A model generated the notes under the pieces. It made no database searches. It was given only the letters and a program-made list of their open reading frames with translations, and had not been told where the DNA came from. A stretch of 64,000 bases of DNA from Odontesthes bonariensis (lineage: Eukaryota > Chordata > Actinopteri > Atheriniformes > Atherinopsidae): positions 22,549,784 to 22,613,783 of the forward strand of contig NC_134526.1 in the NCBI RefSeq assembly GCF_027942865.1, read 5' to 3'. Numbering within the stretch: position 1 is the first letter of the stretch; the number at the start of each line of letters is the position of its first letter. Of the stretch, positions 24,586 through 38,685 are shown piece by piece. Position numbers and translations under genes: made by a program.

Positions 24586-27500
24586 CACGCGCGTGGGGTG
24601 TACGGGGATGGGGTGGCGCTTGCGCTTTATCTGCCGAAACCAACGAGCGTCGCCTCGTCCTACGGATTTCCCATTCCGGATGTCCCACCGCGGCGCGTCC
24701 TCAGATAAACTCATAAAGTCCAACAGGGGCAACGACCTGCACACGGGGTCAACGGCACCTACACGGCTTCAGCCAAAGCTCTGAGACTCCCCCGCCCCCC
24801 CAAAAAAACGAGCCATCCCGGCACGAGCTCTGGAGGCGATGTGCAGTGATGGGAAACTGTGCAGAGTTTTGATCCGAGTCTCGGATGTGTTTGCAGGATG
24901 TTCCGCGGGACTGGGCTTGTAACCCCTCCCCTCCTCCCTTTCCCCTCCCTTTTCTCCCCTCTCCTGGGTGATGATAACACATTAGCAAACAGCAACCCCT
25001 CTCCACAAGGCATCAACGTCATGTGGACAAGTGCTGGAGCACAACGCAAAACCTCACCAAATGATTAAGGAAAGTTTTGCATGTTCCCATGACTTAATAT
25101 GTGGAGGAGAGTGCAAAGAATCAGAATAATAAACAACAATAGAGACAGCACTTTCAATGAGAGGTGCTTGACAGTCTGGCACTGACTGTGGGATTGTAGT
25201 TTAAGTTCTCCTACTTTACTTTGGTATTTACTTTTTAACTATATTCTCTGGGCATATTAATCAGTTTGGAAATGCATAGTCCAGTTCAGTGGAACTTGTT
25301 ATTTTCTTTTTTTTGACATTGTCTTTGTGGTTTAGAGCTTTCTCATTGGACTACATTTAACCGACAGCTTAGCTGGTTGCATGAAGCCCTCGAAGGAAGA
25401 CTGTATTTTGTTGTTGCTCTAACTTTAGGGTGGAAAAAAAGGGAAATGAGCAGGTCTTGGGAAAGCCTCAAACTTGAACTCTCGGATTACTTGCCCCTTT
25501 ATCAGTTTATCATAGTTATAGCTTGTCCGCATTAATTGGAAAGCCAGGTTATGCAAATGTCCTTTATATAACCTACTATGACTCTGCGAAACTCTCCCAC
25601 ATTGTGAGCTTAGCAGCTGCCCAGCACTGAAAGTCTAAGTTATAAATACCCGCAAAGCATGAGAAAACTATAAGAGTGCTCACATGGCTGTTCCCCAGTT
25701 TGCAATATAGTAAAGAAATTTGGCTTAACAGAAACAGTGGATGTAACTCAGGTCTGGAATGTTTAGAAAAGTTTTTTCGAGAACTGTTCATAAATTTCCA
25801 GAAGGGGTCAATTAAGACCTCTATTTGAGTGTAATTCAGGAAGATTGAGCAGACTCCGAAGTGGTGGTGTTGTTTTCTACTTCCACAGATGGTCATGGTT
25901 GAGTTATCAGGAAAAAAAACTTACCTACGTCCTCAAGGACTGCAAAATTTCACAAGAAGAACTCACATCTAACTGTTAAGCACGGGGGCGGATGTATCAT
26001 GCTTTGGGCTGGTGCTCCAGCCAGACCTTATTTCAGGTAGAGGGAAAAATGGATTCGGATGAATACAACCAGGTCTTGGAAGAAAACATCATATGTTGAA
26101 AGAAAAGAAAAAAAACAGCTCGGGACAAAGAGATTACTTTTATGACAGTATCATAATCCAAACATTCCTCAAAATCTTTACAGGCTCAAGCTGAATGTTC
26201 CACCGTGGCCTCCAAGCAGTAAGTCTGCGCACAGATTTCAGTGCATGCAACATGACCTGTGAATCTCACATTAAGAAAAACCTTTCTCTGTAAGAACGGG
26301 TGAAAATCCCCCGAAACAAGAAGTGCAGTAAACTAAAATTCTGTTCCCTGTACTTTTTAGCTGTATGAAACTGAAATAGAAATAGATTAGGTGAAAGCGT
26401 TATCTTTCACACTCTGCCCCGTGGTGCCCTGAAAGTGCTCTTTCACTCTCCCCAGTTAATCACAGAAACTTTATCCAAACTTTAGCGTGTCCTTGTACCT
26501 TTCAGATTAATGTTTCACACTGAATGCATGATGAACCTATAAAAATCCAGCTCACTGTTAAAGATTAAAAGTGACTTTCAAAAGGCTTGCCACGCTTTTC
26601 GACAATGCAACAATGAGATGTGTTTCAGGCTCTCACGTGTTGTCTTACAGGGATTTCTCCTCTAAATTTCTCACGATGGTCTTTTTCATCGGTCCACTCA
26701 GGGTAAACATTTAAATAACTTCACAAAAACACCAAAGACTGCACAACAGTTTGAAAAAAAAAGAAGAAGAAGAGGCTTACTCTACTTCCAACAGGTAGCT
26801 ACAACAAGAAAATGTGTACGCTGCAAAGTTGCATAAATCATTCTTTACTTTTACTTTCAACGCAGAACTACACTTCAGTAGAGTTTTTACATTCATTTAT
26901 TGGTTCCACTAAGATGAACACAAATTTTCGTGTCTGCTTATGTACAGAAACATTCTCCAGGACTGGCAATCTAAATTTTGTCCGACGAGATTTCAAAGCA
27001 ACGGGATTAAGTATCAGGTCCTCAAAGGGCTGACAGGTAAAAGAAGTGATGCATCAGTATAAAAAAAAAAGACTCATGCAAATCTTTGTAATTCCCTTAA
27101 ACATAAAAATACGTTGAATTTAAATAGAAATGGACAGTTTTTGCAGCTCTGGAGTCAGTTCACATCCTCAATATAAAAAGAGAAGGTTACTATTTTTTGT
27201 ATGTGTGTCTCACGGACTCACACATGCTAAAAGTGAATGGAAAATTAAACATTGGCCAACAATAACAGTGGGCAGCAGAAGCTGGCTTTGGCACAGTGCG
27301 GCAGCTGGGAGACAGAACAGATACAATATGCAAACACACAGACTCCCCAATAAGTTTCGATGCTGCAAGCAAAACATGTTTACACTTGCTGTGTTTAAAG
27401 ATAAGATTCGGTATCAATGACTGTAGTCAAACGCCCAAATTTTACAGGTAAATAACACTCCGAAGAATCGGGTTACATTTGTGTGTGTGTCTGTGTGTGG

Positions 27501-29600
27501 AAATGCTCAGGAATATGTAAATAGGTGAACAAATATAAATTACAGTCATCTGCAGTAGACATGTCAGCTCAGGTACAACGGTTCGTAAAGCCAGCCTGAG
27601 ATCTGTTGTTATCATCATCATTTTCATCAGTTGGGTTATGCCATACACGTAGCATTATGATCAACAAAAAAATCAAGTCTTTTTTTCCCCCTAAAAGCAA
27701 CTTTCAAACCGTGGATGTGGCTTTGCTTTCTGTTTCAAAAACTTCCCGACTGTCCCTCATGTTTGTTTGGAATCTCTGGTTTGGACCTCTGCCTGTGCTG
27801 ACAGACCTCTGGAGGACAAAAGGCCACTCAGTCCCTAGAAAACAGTAAACTGGACCAAAGGACACGGCTGACTCGGAACACTGACAATGGAGCAAACAGA
27901 GCGCCGGATGGAGTCGCTGTGGTCATTTTACAGATGAAGTTTAAAGACAACTGGATGCAGAATGCTCTGTAATGTTTTTTTTTTTATTTCCAGCAGGAAT
28001 CATCATCATTTTATTCAAGGCGCTAAATTCTGGAGGCCTGTTTCCCCCAATGCGAACAAGAAACTTTCATACTGTTAAGGGAGAGTATTTTGCTACAAAC
28101 TCTGTATTTTTACGTGGTATTTCAGATTTTGGAGTTAATAAGTCAGATGCTAAGTGAGACTTTGTGGCTACAAAATCAAGAATTAAAAAAAAAAGGTTTC
28201 CAAGACTTTTGTGATACTAAGTCAGAACTTTTAGATATTAAAACAGAAGTTTGACTCAGATCTTTTTTCATCAGTTTTCTCCACCATGGTGGCAAAAATG
28301 TTCACTGGTATTAGCCACTGCAACAGCCAATAATCGCAATTGCTTGTTTTCTTGTAAAACTTCTGGTTTCCCCCAGCTTTGTAGCGTTTTTTTCTGGCTT
28401 TCTCTCCCCTCCTATATTCAAGCCAACAAGCTGATTGTGTCTCAACTCTATATCCTCCCTTTGTTCTGTGAGATCCTCACACCGGATGAGCAGCAGCCTG
28501 CACTGTTTGGCTCCGTTTGCCAGACTTTCCATTTATCAGTTTCTGGAGAATGATTTCGGTTACGATTACGGTCCAACGTGCTCAGACTAATACCTGACAC
28601 TCCAGGTAAACCGTTTACCTACAAATACTGTTGAGTTGAGTTGTTTGATCGAATCGTGCACTGTAGAGGGACAGAAAGGTCATACAATCTTTCTTTGAGG
28701 AGCTTTGTTGTTGAGCACGTCCTTGATTTTATCCACCATTCATTGACAACTGGGGGTCCCCTGCCATCCTCTCCTCCAAAAGGACTAAGTGTTTGTTGGA
28801 TACTGATTTTGCACCAAATCATGGTTACAATACTTTGCTGACATCACCTGTCTGAAATTACATTCTGCTACCCTCTGCTGGAATCAGCTCTTATTGAAAC
28901 CTTGGCTCCATTTGTAGCTAATCCTTAAGATAAGTTAAAGACTTTCCTTTGAATTAATATGCCACCTTCACCTACCCCCTACATTTCTGTTTCACGCTTG
29001 CCTCGCAGTATGAAACTATTTAAATCTATAGTAACAATTATTTGCAGCTATTTGTTTGATTTACATTCTAATGCTGCTTTCATAAAAACCACGTGATACA
29101 ATATGTGATTGATTTGATCTTTCCTTATCTTTCCTCACTCATTTGAATGTTTTTTTTCCCCCAAGCTTAATGCAAACCCATCCTTTCCCAGACAAATGTC
29201 TTTCCACTATGTTCATATCATGAAGTGTTACGATATTGCAGCTTTTCATTGCTTCATGCATGTTTGCACAAAAATTATATCGATACTCCACAATGATATT
29301 GAGGCACCTTGTGCAATATTCAAGTTTTTCGTCACTTAACATGATCAGATGATATACATAATTGCGTTACAGTTTATCATCGACTGTTTGATTGAACATG
29401 ATCCATTTTAAAGGAAGACTTCAAGTTGACATGTTTAATGAATGTAATTTCCAACAACAGATGTACACTATGTATATCACAGTCCAGATAAACAGTAGTG
29501 TTCCGTACACAGTTAAGAGGACCTGTTTTTTGCAATGTGAATAAACAGGAAGAGGTGTCTTTAAAACATCTGGAATGGCACCTCATTCATTTTATATGTC
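24586..29600. other. Intergenic region between the mmd2 and wipi2 promoters
   Basis: mmd2 and wipi2 are transcribed divergently from the two ends of this ~5 kb. The first 350 bases next to mmd2 (24586-24930) are GC- and CpG-richer and are the likely mmd2 promoter/5' UTR. The remainder is AT-rich. Apart from a Tc1/mariner remnant near 25.9-26.1 kb I see no gene, RNA gene or long frame with family resemblance. Confidence 0.5.
25925..26110 (+). pseudogene. Tc1/mariner-type transposase remnant
   Basis: At 25972-26007 the plus strand reads TVKHGGGCIMLW, the conserved block ahead of the second catalytic aspartate in Tc1/mariner-type transposases. After a frame change it is followed by VEGKMDSDEYNQVLEENI. 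Upstream LRPQGLQNFTRRTH is in another frame. Stops and frameshifts make this a dead fragment, and no terminal inverted repeats were identified. Confidence 0.65.
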
Positions 29601-29689
29601 GTTTGCACCTTCCGACGGTGGGGGGGCGCTAGTACATTAAATCAAGAACTGTTGTTGTACAAAAGTGTCTTTTCGAGAGAACTTTCTCG

Positions 29690-30016
29690 ATTTGTTCTTT
29701 CTCTCCCATGTCTGACCGAAACAGAAAGAGAGATTCGGTTCGGGCTTGTGGCTGGTTTCAGTCTTTTTGCTGGCCGCTGTGATGGCGTTGCGCCTGAGGA
29801 AACGGTCCCTTTAAAAGCGCTGCACGCTGTGTGCTCTGAGCATGCGCAGTGAGACTCAGCGACATCCCCTATGAAAAACAACAACAATCACTACAGCAGG
29901 GCTGGGGAAAGAGATGGCCCCGTGAAGCTCAATACTTTTGGCCTTTTCGTTGAACTATTTCCTGTCCAACTGCTGCTATTTCAACCGGAGCTTTATATCT
30001 CGATGGTGCCAAGCCC
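29690..30016 (+). promoter_or_regulatory. wipi2 promoter / 5' UTR with NRF1-like site
   Basis: The segment is GC-richer than its flank and lacks a TATA box. GCATGCGCA at 29840-29848 matches the core of the NRF1 palindrome often found in housekeeping promoters. It lies about 170 bases before the start codon. The transcription start itself cannot be placed from sequence alone. Confidence 0.45.
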
Positions 30017-31419
30017 ATGAACTTGGCCAGTCAAAGCGAGGATGCTGGCGGAAGCCAGCTCCTCTTCGCCAACTTCAACCAGGACAACACGTAAGGCAGG
30101 GCCGGGAAGAGTGTCTGGGGATCCGATGGCCTGTGTGTGTTGTGAAGCTAGCGGACGTTAGCTAGCTAGTTAGCTCAGTCTGTACTTGTCTGGGCACCTA
30201 ACGGGTGTCCAGAAAATATCTGCGAGCAGGTTTCTAACTGTAGAATTCACCAAAATCAGGCGCTACTTTAAACCGTTTGACCAAACAACCCAGACACATT
30301 TTATAACATCAGACATTAGCATAGCTTTGTAGCTAGCATGATCCTGTGAGGTCGGGGGGGCTAACTTTAGCCACAATACAACTAGGGTTGACTATAGCTT
30401 AGGAGGGGGGTTGCGTGGAAGTTGTCGTGAATAATATGCACCAACTGTAGCAGAAGCAAAGATTATTTAGCTCCGTTGAGTCGCTGTAATGAGAAATGGC
30501 TGTTGTTTTCTAGCACAGGCGCTACAGCTGGAGCACTGTTGCATATTGTGAAACCCTGTAACTGGGCCACTGTATTTATTTTCTTGCTACTGTTGAACAA
30601 GACTGCCCAGGCCGTTTTAATTCTCAGCGGGGTGTTCCGCTGGTTTCACTGGGGACTGCCCTGGACCGCGGGGCCTGGTGTTATTGCAACACCGCTTCAG
30701 TCGTGTGACCAACGTCGCCATCTGACAGTTATGACAACTATACTCCACATAACTACTGACATGGAGGCGGCGGAGCTCACTGTTGACACGCGCGGCCGTT
30801 TATGGGCAGCAGCTGTGACCGTGAAGCTCACCTGTATTTGACTGTTATGTCTTGCTGATGCAACGCTCGTTCACAGCTGGCTGTCGTCTCTGTTTCATGT
30901 GTCCATGTAGGTCCCTGGCTGTTGGTACCAAAACAGGATACAAGTTTTTCTCCCTGTCTACTGTGGATAAATTGGAGCAGATATATGAATGTAGTAAGTA
31001 TTGTGCAAAGCTGTCCTCTTCTTCTGTCTAATTTGGTCTCCCCCGCAGGTGCATCCTCCTCCTGCAGGCTCTACACTAAACAGATGTGACCGCTTTAGAC
31101 CTCGAAACAATTCAAGCCGACAAGCCGCCATATCTGCTCGCTTGTATTTCTGCTCAGTCATATATTTTTTTAACTTTTTCCCTGTGTCTGGACAGGAAGC
31201 GACCACTTTACCGCTGGAGTATTGCTCATACGTTGAATATTAATAACATCCGTCAGCACTTTTCTCACGTCCATTTACTTCAGCACCAAGCATCTTCCTT
31301 TGATTAGCATGCATTATATGTTCTCTGCAGCATCCATTTTATTCACTTATGTATAGCAACGCGTACCTTTTTTGATCTTTTTGTTATATTTGAAAAGTAA
31401 GAGCAGGATATATACACAT

Positions 31420-31457
<38 letters not shown>

Positions 31458-34400
31458 TTAAAAACATGTTAAAGTGGCATACATTTTGGCATCTGAAAGC
31501 TGGAGAAACCTGCTTCGTGTTCCATTTCGCTTTTGTTTTTACCTCGCCTCAAATCAACATATAAGAGAATGACACTGTGCAAACACCCCCCGCAGTGACA
31601 CTTAGTGTTTGCTTGCGTCCCTGCAGCTGACACGGAGGACGTGTGTATCGTGGAGCGTCTGTTCTCCAGCAGCCTCGTGGCCATCGTGAGCCTGAAGGCC
31701 CCCAGGAAGCTCAAAGTCTGCCACTTCAAGAAGGGAACTGAAATCTGCAACTACTCATATTCAAACACCATACTGGCTGTCAAACTCAACAGACAGGTAG
31801 GACAAGGAGGGGTGAAGAGTCTCTGCCTGGGTCAAAAAAATGTGTGTATTCGTAAAGCGGTCTTCGTGTCTCGGGAGAAAATAGTTTTGTTGACTCGGGA
31901 AGCGGTTGGTTTGTTTCAGTTGTGTTTGGCAGCAGTGCTGATGTTTCGTTTGCTCCCCTGCAGAGGCTGATAGTGTGCCTGGAGGAGTCACTTTACATCC
32001 ACAACATCAGAGACATGAAAGTGCTGCACACTATCAGAGAGACTCCCCCCAACCCCTCAGGTGAGTTGTAAGAATGCCGTGCCACCCACACCTAACAAAA
32101 ACGAAAGCCAGGAATTAAATGTTCAGAATGACAGAATGTTGCGCGTCTCAGCTCTGTGTCAGTCGTTGTTTGGCTTTCGGGCTGGACTTAAGTTTTAGAT
32201 CATTTGGATTTCCTTAGGTTTTATTTTTGTCCGTCTCTGTGCTTCTCTCTTCGCAGGACTCTGTGCCCTCTCCATCAGCAATGACAACTGTTACCTGGCC
32301 TACCCAGGCAGTGCCACAATAGGAGAAGTCCAGGTGTTCGACACAGTCAACCTGGTAGGTGACCTGACACAGAGAGGCGTTCTGCCCTACCTTTTATTTG
32401 ACATATGCTGAAACCTTTGCAGCAGCTTCTTCTCTGCCTTTCATACACCTTTTAATGTCCGTTAACAATAAGTCTGCGGTACAGCATCTCTGACTAGAGG
32501 ATCTTTTTGTCTTCTAGAGGGCAGCAAACATGATTCCAGCCCATGACAGCCCCTTAGCGGCTTTGGCCTTCGACGCAAGTGGAACCAAACTGGCCACAGC
32601 ATCGGAGAAGGTATTGTCTCATACTCTGGCCTGTTGTTCACGTAGTAGATAAAGGTCCCCGTGTTTGTCTCCTTCTTTAAAGTTGTCTCGTGTCTTTCGC
32701 TTCCTCCCAGGGCACAGTCATTCGCGTCTTCTCCATCCCAGAGGGACAGAAACTCTTTGAGTTTCGGCGGGGAGTTAAGAGGTGAAGGATTTAGCCATCG
32801 GATCGTTGGAAGTTTGGGTTTTACAGAAATGAAAGGGCTCTCACTGTGTGTGTGTGTCCCTGCATGTGTTTGGATGTGCTGCACAGTTGCGTTCACCAGC
32901 TCACTCTGTACTCGTGTGCTTCTCGTCTCAGGTGTGTGAGCATCTGTTCGTTGGCGTTCAGCATGGAGGGTCTTTACCTCTCCGCCTCCAGCAACACGGA
33001 GACGGTTCACATCTTCAAATTAGAGACGCAGAAGGAGAAGTATGTGTAAGTGCTGTTTGTTGTTGAAAATGAGCTCTGTCAAGCACATGGACCTACAGAG
33101 GACTTTGTATCCCCACATACACACACACCAAGTGCAGCGACTCACGGTCTGTTTGCGCGTTCAGGCCGGCGGAGGAGCCGACCACATGGGGAGGATACCT
33201 GGGGAAGGTCCTGATGGCGTCCACCACCTATCTGCCTTCGCAGGTCACGGAAATGTTCACACAGGGTAGAGCCTTCGCCACCGTGCGTCTGCCCTTCTGT
33301 GGGCATAAGAACATCTGCGCCTTAGCTGTGTAAGTATACACACACTCTCACACTCAGACAGGCAGAATAAAATTCATCAGACTACAGACGTGGGCTCCTG
33401 TCGAACGTTTAAAGCGAGATTGGCATTTAATCTTTGTTTTGTACACTTTTCGTTTGGAAAATCGAAAAGGACGCCCGTGCAAAGCGGTTATCAATGTCTT
33501 AAAAACTTTATTAGCATTTTAGGCGAATGCTCGTTCCAGTCATCCCCCGTGAAGGACATTTTTCTTGAAAGCAGCTTTTAAGGATTGATAGAAAGACAAA
33601 TTCAAAGCTCATTTTGACTGCAAAAGACCTTCAGGAAGCTGCACGATTATGGCCTTCATCAGAGGAAAACCCTTCCCATTAACTCACCACAGAACAACAG
33701 AAGTGTGAAAATAAACATGGAAAGAATTTCCCACCCGGGATATTTGCCAAAGCAAACGTCAAATATAATACATCCAGAGCTTTCAGGGTGCTCCCACAGC
33801 TTTGCTTTTTAAACTACGACAAAGATAAGAAAAGGAAAATGGCTTTAACTTTATAACTCATTGACAGAAGGGTAACTTTGAACATGTACTCCATATTCTA
33901 ATTTCTAGAATTGTCGGCTTAACTGTTTACCAGATTTAGTTAGTAATAAATCTGGCTTTCAAGAGCACTTGAGTCATTTTGTCTGCTGGTGTACCTTTGT
34001 CACTGTTAATCACGCCTGCGACCAGCTCTCGTTATTTATAACAAAAAAAATAAGAAATACGCTGCTTCTGCCGCTGTAAACTATGAATCAGTTCCTGCAG
34101 CCGGGTGCCTCTTCAGCCGAGCTGTGGTGGCGTAAGTTGGCCGGAAAAGTCTCGACAGCCGCTGCCCTTCCGTCAGTTTTGTGGCATCACTGTGCGAGTT
34201 TCAGTGGCTTAAACGACTCCATCTTTAAAAAAAAACGCACCGAGATGTTTGTACATCTCAAAACTTTGTTGTTTTTTTTAAATAGGATTCAGAAGATTCC
34301 CCGGCTTCTGGTGGCGGCGGCCGACGGGTACCTGTATCTGTACAACTTGGATCCACAGGAGGGAGGGGAGTGCACGCTCATGAAGCAGCACAGGTATAAC

Positions 34401-35489
34401 ACACACGTGGTAGATACAGTGCGTCACGTCAAAGTTAATGAAACAAACTAGGAACTGAGGCTGTGTTCGAAAACGCATACTACATACTAGCAAACTGCAT
34501 ACTTCCATTCTGCATATGGCATACTGATCGATCAGACAGTATGCAGAGCGTTTACCCACAATGCATTTCGCTCCTGCCCGAGCCGAAATCAGCCGGCCTG
34601 AAGCTGATTTCACTTAGGCTCTAAACTCTGTAAACTTTAGCAACATTTGAAACATTTTCAGACGAGAAAGTAGTCGTTTAGATCCCTAACGTGTTGAAAA
34701 TTTGACAAAATACCGGCTATTTACAATTTTGTTCCGACGAATTCGGCGCTACTAAAGCTAGCCGCAGTGAGCAACACACTTCCGGTATTTTCACAAAATA
34801 AAATACCCGTTGCCTTTTATCATAGGGAAAGCCATTACGATACAATTGGTGCTTTTGTTTTGAAAACAGGAAGTGAACCTACCCTCGTTGTAGCTAGCTT
34901 GAAACTGCCGTTTTGACAGGAAATTACGATCGGCGACGTCACGTTACGTTGCATCTTGGGTAGTTTGAGTATGAGAAGTAACCTCATGATGCATACCCAA
35001 CATTTCGGCGAATCTAGTATGCATCTGGGAACTTCTCGCTTACTAAAACTCACATACTAACTCAAAAAGTTTGTATGAGTAGTAGGAGAAGTATGCGGTT
35101 TCGAACACAGCCTGAGAGTTTCTGTTGCTGACCTCAGGTTAGACAGCACCGCTGACCCCCCCAGTGAAATCCTGGAGCAGGGGTCCCATGATCGCCCCCT
35201 TGTGGCTCAAACCTACAGTGCCGCTGTCACTAAAGGTAGGAGACCCGTTTACAAGTTTGGTAAAAAATGGTTTTTAGAAGTGAATGCGAGTGCTTTGACT
35301 CCAAATCCAACGTTTGACACGGATGCATACAGACTGTCAAGTTTTTTTTGGTTTGACTGCTGAACTTGTTTCCTAGGTTACTGCGAAGAACAGGGTGCCG
35401 TGGGAGGGGCGGGGTTAGAGGAGGACCTCAATGATTTGCGCCTGGAGGACGAGAACGAGCAGCCGCCACTCATCCTCGAAACTGACTGA
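30017..35489 (+). CDS. wipi2: WD repeat domain phosphoinositide-interacting protein 2
   Basis: A seven-bladed beta-propeller PROPPIN that binds PI3P on forming autophagosomes and recruits ATG16L1. Exons: 30017-30090, 30911-30993, 31627-31796, 31964-32060, 32257-32354, 32518-32610, 32711-32781, 32932-33039, 33165-33329, 34286-34393, 35138-35235, 35377-35489. The frame closes to 425 codons. The N-terminus [20 protein letters not shown] matches WIPI2. FRRG, the phosphoinositide-binding motif, is residues 223-226. R108 (KLNR108), reported in human WIPI2b as needed for ATG16L1 binding, is conserved. The tail ends [12 protein letters not shown]. The first two exons join directly, as in shorter human isoforms. 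The intron before exon 11 contains a 652-bp MITE. Polyadenylation candidates are AATAAA at 35933 and 36765. Confidence 0.97.
31408..31456. repeat. (TA)n-rich microsatellite
   Basis: TA repeats with interspersed CA units in wipi2 intron 2. Confidence 0.85.
34460..35111. mobile_element. MITE with GCTGTGTTCGAAA terminal inverted repeats
   Basis: The left end GCTGTGTTCGAAAACGCATA and the right end (reverse complement GCTGTGTTCGAAACCGCATA) form inverted repeats. They are flanked by CTGAG at 34455-34459 and 35112-35116 as an apparent 5-bp target duplication. Subterminal GTATG/CATAC words repeat in both halves. It is non-coding, about 652 bp, and lies in wipi2 intron 10, ending 26 bases before exon 11. 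Superfamily not assigned. Confidence 0.8.
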
Positions 35490-38400
35490 CTCAACTGATG
35501 GCTGTACTGACCAATCAGGGGGCTCCTCTGGTGCTGCTATAAACATGTGACACAAGGGGGGGGTGCCGGGACCGGATCAAAGATGGGAGGGGGTGGGGGG
35601 GGGCGTTGTCCAAGAACCTGCCTGTCAGTCAATCTGTGCGTTTTTCTGTCTACATATACGTCTATCTTCTTCTTCCCTCCTCCGCTCCCTTTTCCCTCAG
35701 TTTGGCCTGCGCAGGCCAATCTGGAGCTTTGCATGTACATGTGCCAACCGCTAAAAAAAAAATATGACTACATATGAGTGTGAGTGTGGTCAAAGAAAAT
35801 GTAGCTGTGCCTCCCGTTTTTGGACACACGAAACGCACTGTGTAAAATGAAAGCGACTGTGTAAGTGCCTCTCTGCTCCACCGTCTTGGCTTGTCCTGTC
35901 TGAAAGTGGGGAGGATCTCTTTTCATTGGCGAAATAAAAAATCAGCTGTCAGTTTGTCGGATCTCATTCGAACGCGTGCCCTCTTTCCCGAACCTCCATG
36001 TGCGTCCCACGCTGTCCCGCCAAGAGTCGAGTTGGAAATGAATTCGGAGGCTTTAGGCGTGAGAGCAGATGCGAATAAGACTGTGTGTTTGTGCTGAAGC
36101 TTAATTTGTGTGTGTGTGTGTGTGTGAGTGTGCTGGGCATGTACATCAGCAAAACACCTAGTAATTAGCCACCACTTGTCCCCGCTCACTTTTACCTCAT
36201 TCAAACAGAGGCTCAGTGGACCTTCCCGGCACCCCTCCCCCCTCCTCGGGGCCTGCACTCGTTGATTGATTTTCCGTCTCGGACATTATTTGATCGTTTT
36301 TAAAATAACTAATCATAACCAATGATGTGTCATGCGTATGAAAACATGCATGGTGTTGTTGACGTGGTACTGTGCCCATACATCACAGAGACATGTGGCT
36401 GGTGATGATGAGTTGAGGAAGGCGGTAAAATGTCTCTTGTTACTCCTCATCCTACTGTATCGCTACTCTGTATATTGCTAGTTGTGGCAAAATGTACCTT
36501 GCGCCCTGTTCTTAGGTTATCATTTCAAGTCGGCACTCTGGGAAAGTGGATGTTTGACCACGGAGTGAACCGTGGATTGTAATTTCATTGCTCCGGAGTT
36601 GAGGCGGAGCCTCGTCAACTGGTCCAGGATGCTGCATGATTCCCTATTAATCCTTAGGCGCCTGAGGGGGGCTGAAAAGGATTAGCTGTGGGATTTTTGG
36701 AGCGTCAGGCGTTTTCTAATAATTTTGTATAAAATGTGAAACATTCATCTGAAACTAAAATGAAAATAAATTCTGTATTGATGTACGCGACCTGTGCCTT
36801 TTCCCTGTCACATTTGCACCAGCGTTCTACTACCCCCTGTCACAGGACATACACTTTTGGGAACTTGAAAGTAAATCTATCAGTATTGATGTATCAGGAC
36901 ATCACTCGCCTGCAGCCACACCGCTGCTCACACATGGTTCTGTCACTCTTCTGGCTCCACTGAGCTGCCAGTTTGTGACAAACTAGTGTACTCTTATCTA
37001 GAACTGCTGCTGCAGTTTTTGGGACGAATCATAAAGAAAAGAAATAGGACATGGGTTCACTTTTTCACACCAATGTTTTTATGCATTCAGCACATATGCA
37101 GAGCTTCTGTAGATCTGTGGCGAGGTCCTCCGCCTTTTCCCTGCAGCCTCCGCTGGACCTCCTTCAGGCTGGCGGCTCCTCAGCGCAACCAATTTGTGCC
37201 AGGGGAAGAGTGGGAGGAGAGACGGAAGAGGAGAGGAGAGGAGATCGTGGGAATAGATTAAAAAGTTTCAGGACTGACTCATTTGTATTTATTTTTATAT
37301 GACTCACAAATATAAATCTGATTAACTTCCATTCCAGCAGTTATTAAGACTCGTGTTCTACATTTTTCAAGCTGAGGGCTGTAAGATGGCTCGGGAATGA
37401 CTCCAACCTTGTTCTGTGCATGAGTATCAGTACAACACTTATATTCACAGTCCTGTCTCTTTCCTTCAGCCTCCATTATCTTTATTTCAGCACATACACA
37501 CACACACACTCGGTTCTAATTTACCAACCCGCAATCCTCTCCTCACTCTGTCTTATGCAATGTTCATCACATTTGCCACGTTGCAGTGAAAATCACAATT
37601 GTGACCCAATCAAAGGTCAGAGGTTTATTAGAGATTTTTTTTTTACTGTTCATCCTCCATCAGCCTACAGTTGTTGAGACATTTCATATATGATTAAAAT
37701 GCGGGTTAAGCGACACTGGCAGAAGAGTCGGGACAACTCTGAGGGATTCGGCCTGTATGGAACACGATTGCCTGAGTGAAATTTAACATCCAAAGCCATC
37801 AGATTTTTCAGATATTCCAGCCTGCCGCCACGGTGAAATAAAAAATTCAAAGTTTAGTTCCGTCTTAGCATGACAAACATCTGCAATGACCGTTTGTGCC
37901 TGCTTCTTATCTGGTTGCCCTAATAAGAATAAGTGAAATCGTCTGTTAGATTTTAATGCAGAACTTTTGGTCCCGTAACTCAGACCTGGTGCTCTTTGAG
38001 ATCGCAGCTGAGCATTCAGCATCAAGTTTGGAGTTGAACACACGCACACTACAGGGGATCAGGCTCTGTTTGGACGGTAAAACCAGAGGATCACACACGG
38101 TGTGTTTTCTCATTTTGTCATCGTGTTAAATGAGAAATTCAGATGGAGACACTGATGTAGCTGAATTTATTTAATCCCCACTCTTGATGTTAATCTGCTT
38201 ACCCTGTTTCCAGAACCATCGGGCAGTTTTCTACACAAACCTTTTTATTTTTTTTTCCCAGAACAGACACAAGTTGGAAAGAAATGATCTTTTAGTCAAC
38301 CAGATTCCAACTGTCTTATATAGCGGTGGACAGATGAAATCCTGACTGTTAGCCCGTCGTGTCATTTAGGTGAAATGTCTTTGCTGGAGGAAGGTTTACA

Positions 38401-38685
38401 CACTCTTTGCTCTGTGGCCAAATGCATTGTCATCCAAAAAAAAATGAAAAGTCTTGTGGTTTGTTCAGGCATAACTTTACAAACCCAGGCTGTGCTGCCA
38501 TGTTCTTTTCAGAGAGAAGGGGCTTTCTCGTGCAACCTTTCCAAATAAGCCACACATGTTGATTCTTTTTCTAATTTGTACCGCCGTGAACTTTTAACAT
38601 TTAACATGCTGACTGAGGCCTGTAGAGTCTGAGATGTAGCTCTTGGGTTATTTTGGGTTACTGGGACACTTGCAAATGCAAATAA
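35490..38685. other. wipi2 3' UTR and intergenic sequence
   Basis: Directly after the wipi2 stop comes probable 3' UTR, including a G-rich stretch (35558-35604), AATAAA signals at 35933 and 36765, and a short GT run at 36109-36127. From about 36.8 kb to 38.7 kb the sequence is AT-rich. Short open frames here have no recognisable family features. Confidence 0.5.

Noticed and set aside
33040-33052. Second possible donor GTAAGT seven bases after the wipi2 exon 8 donor
   Set aside because: Using it would shift the frame; the GTATGT donor at 33040 keeps the WIPI2 frame ([11 protein letters not shown]).
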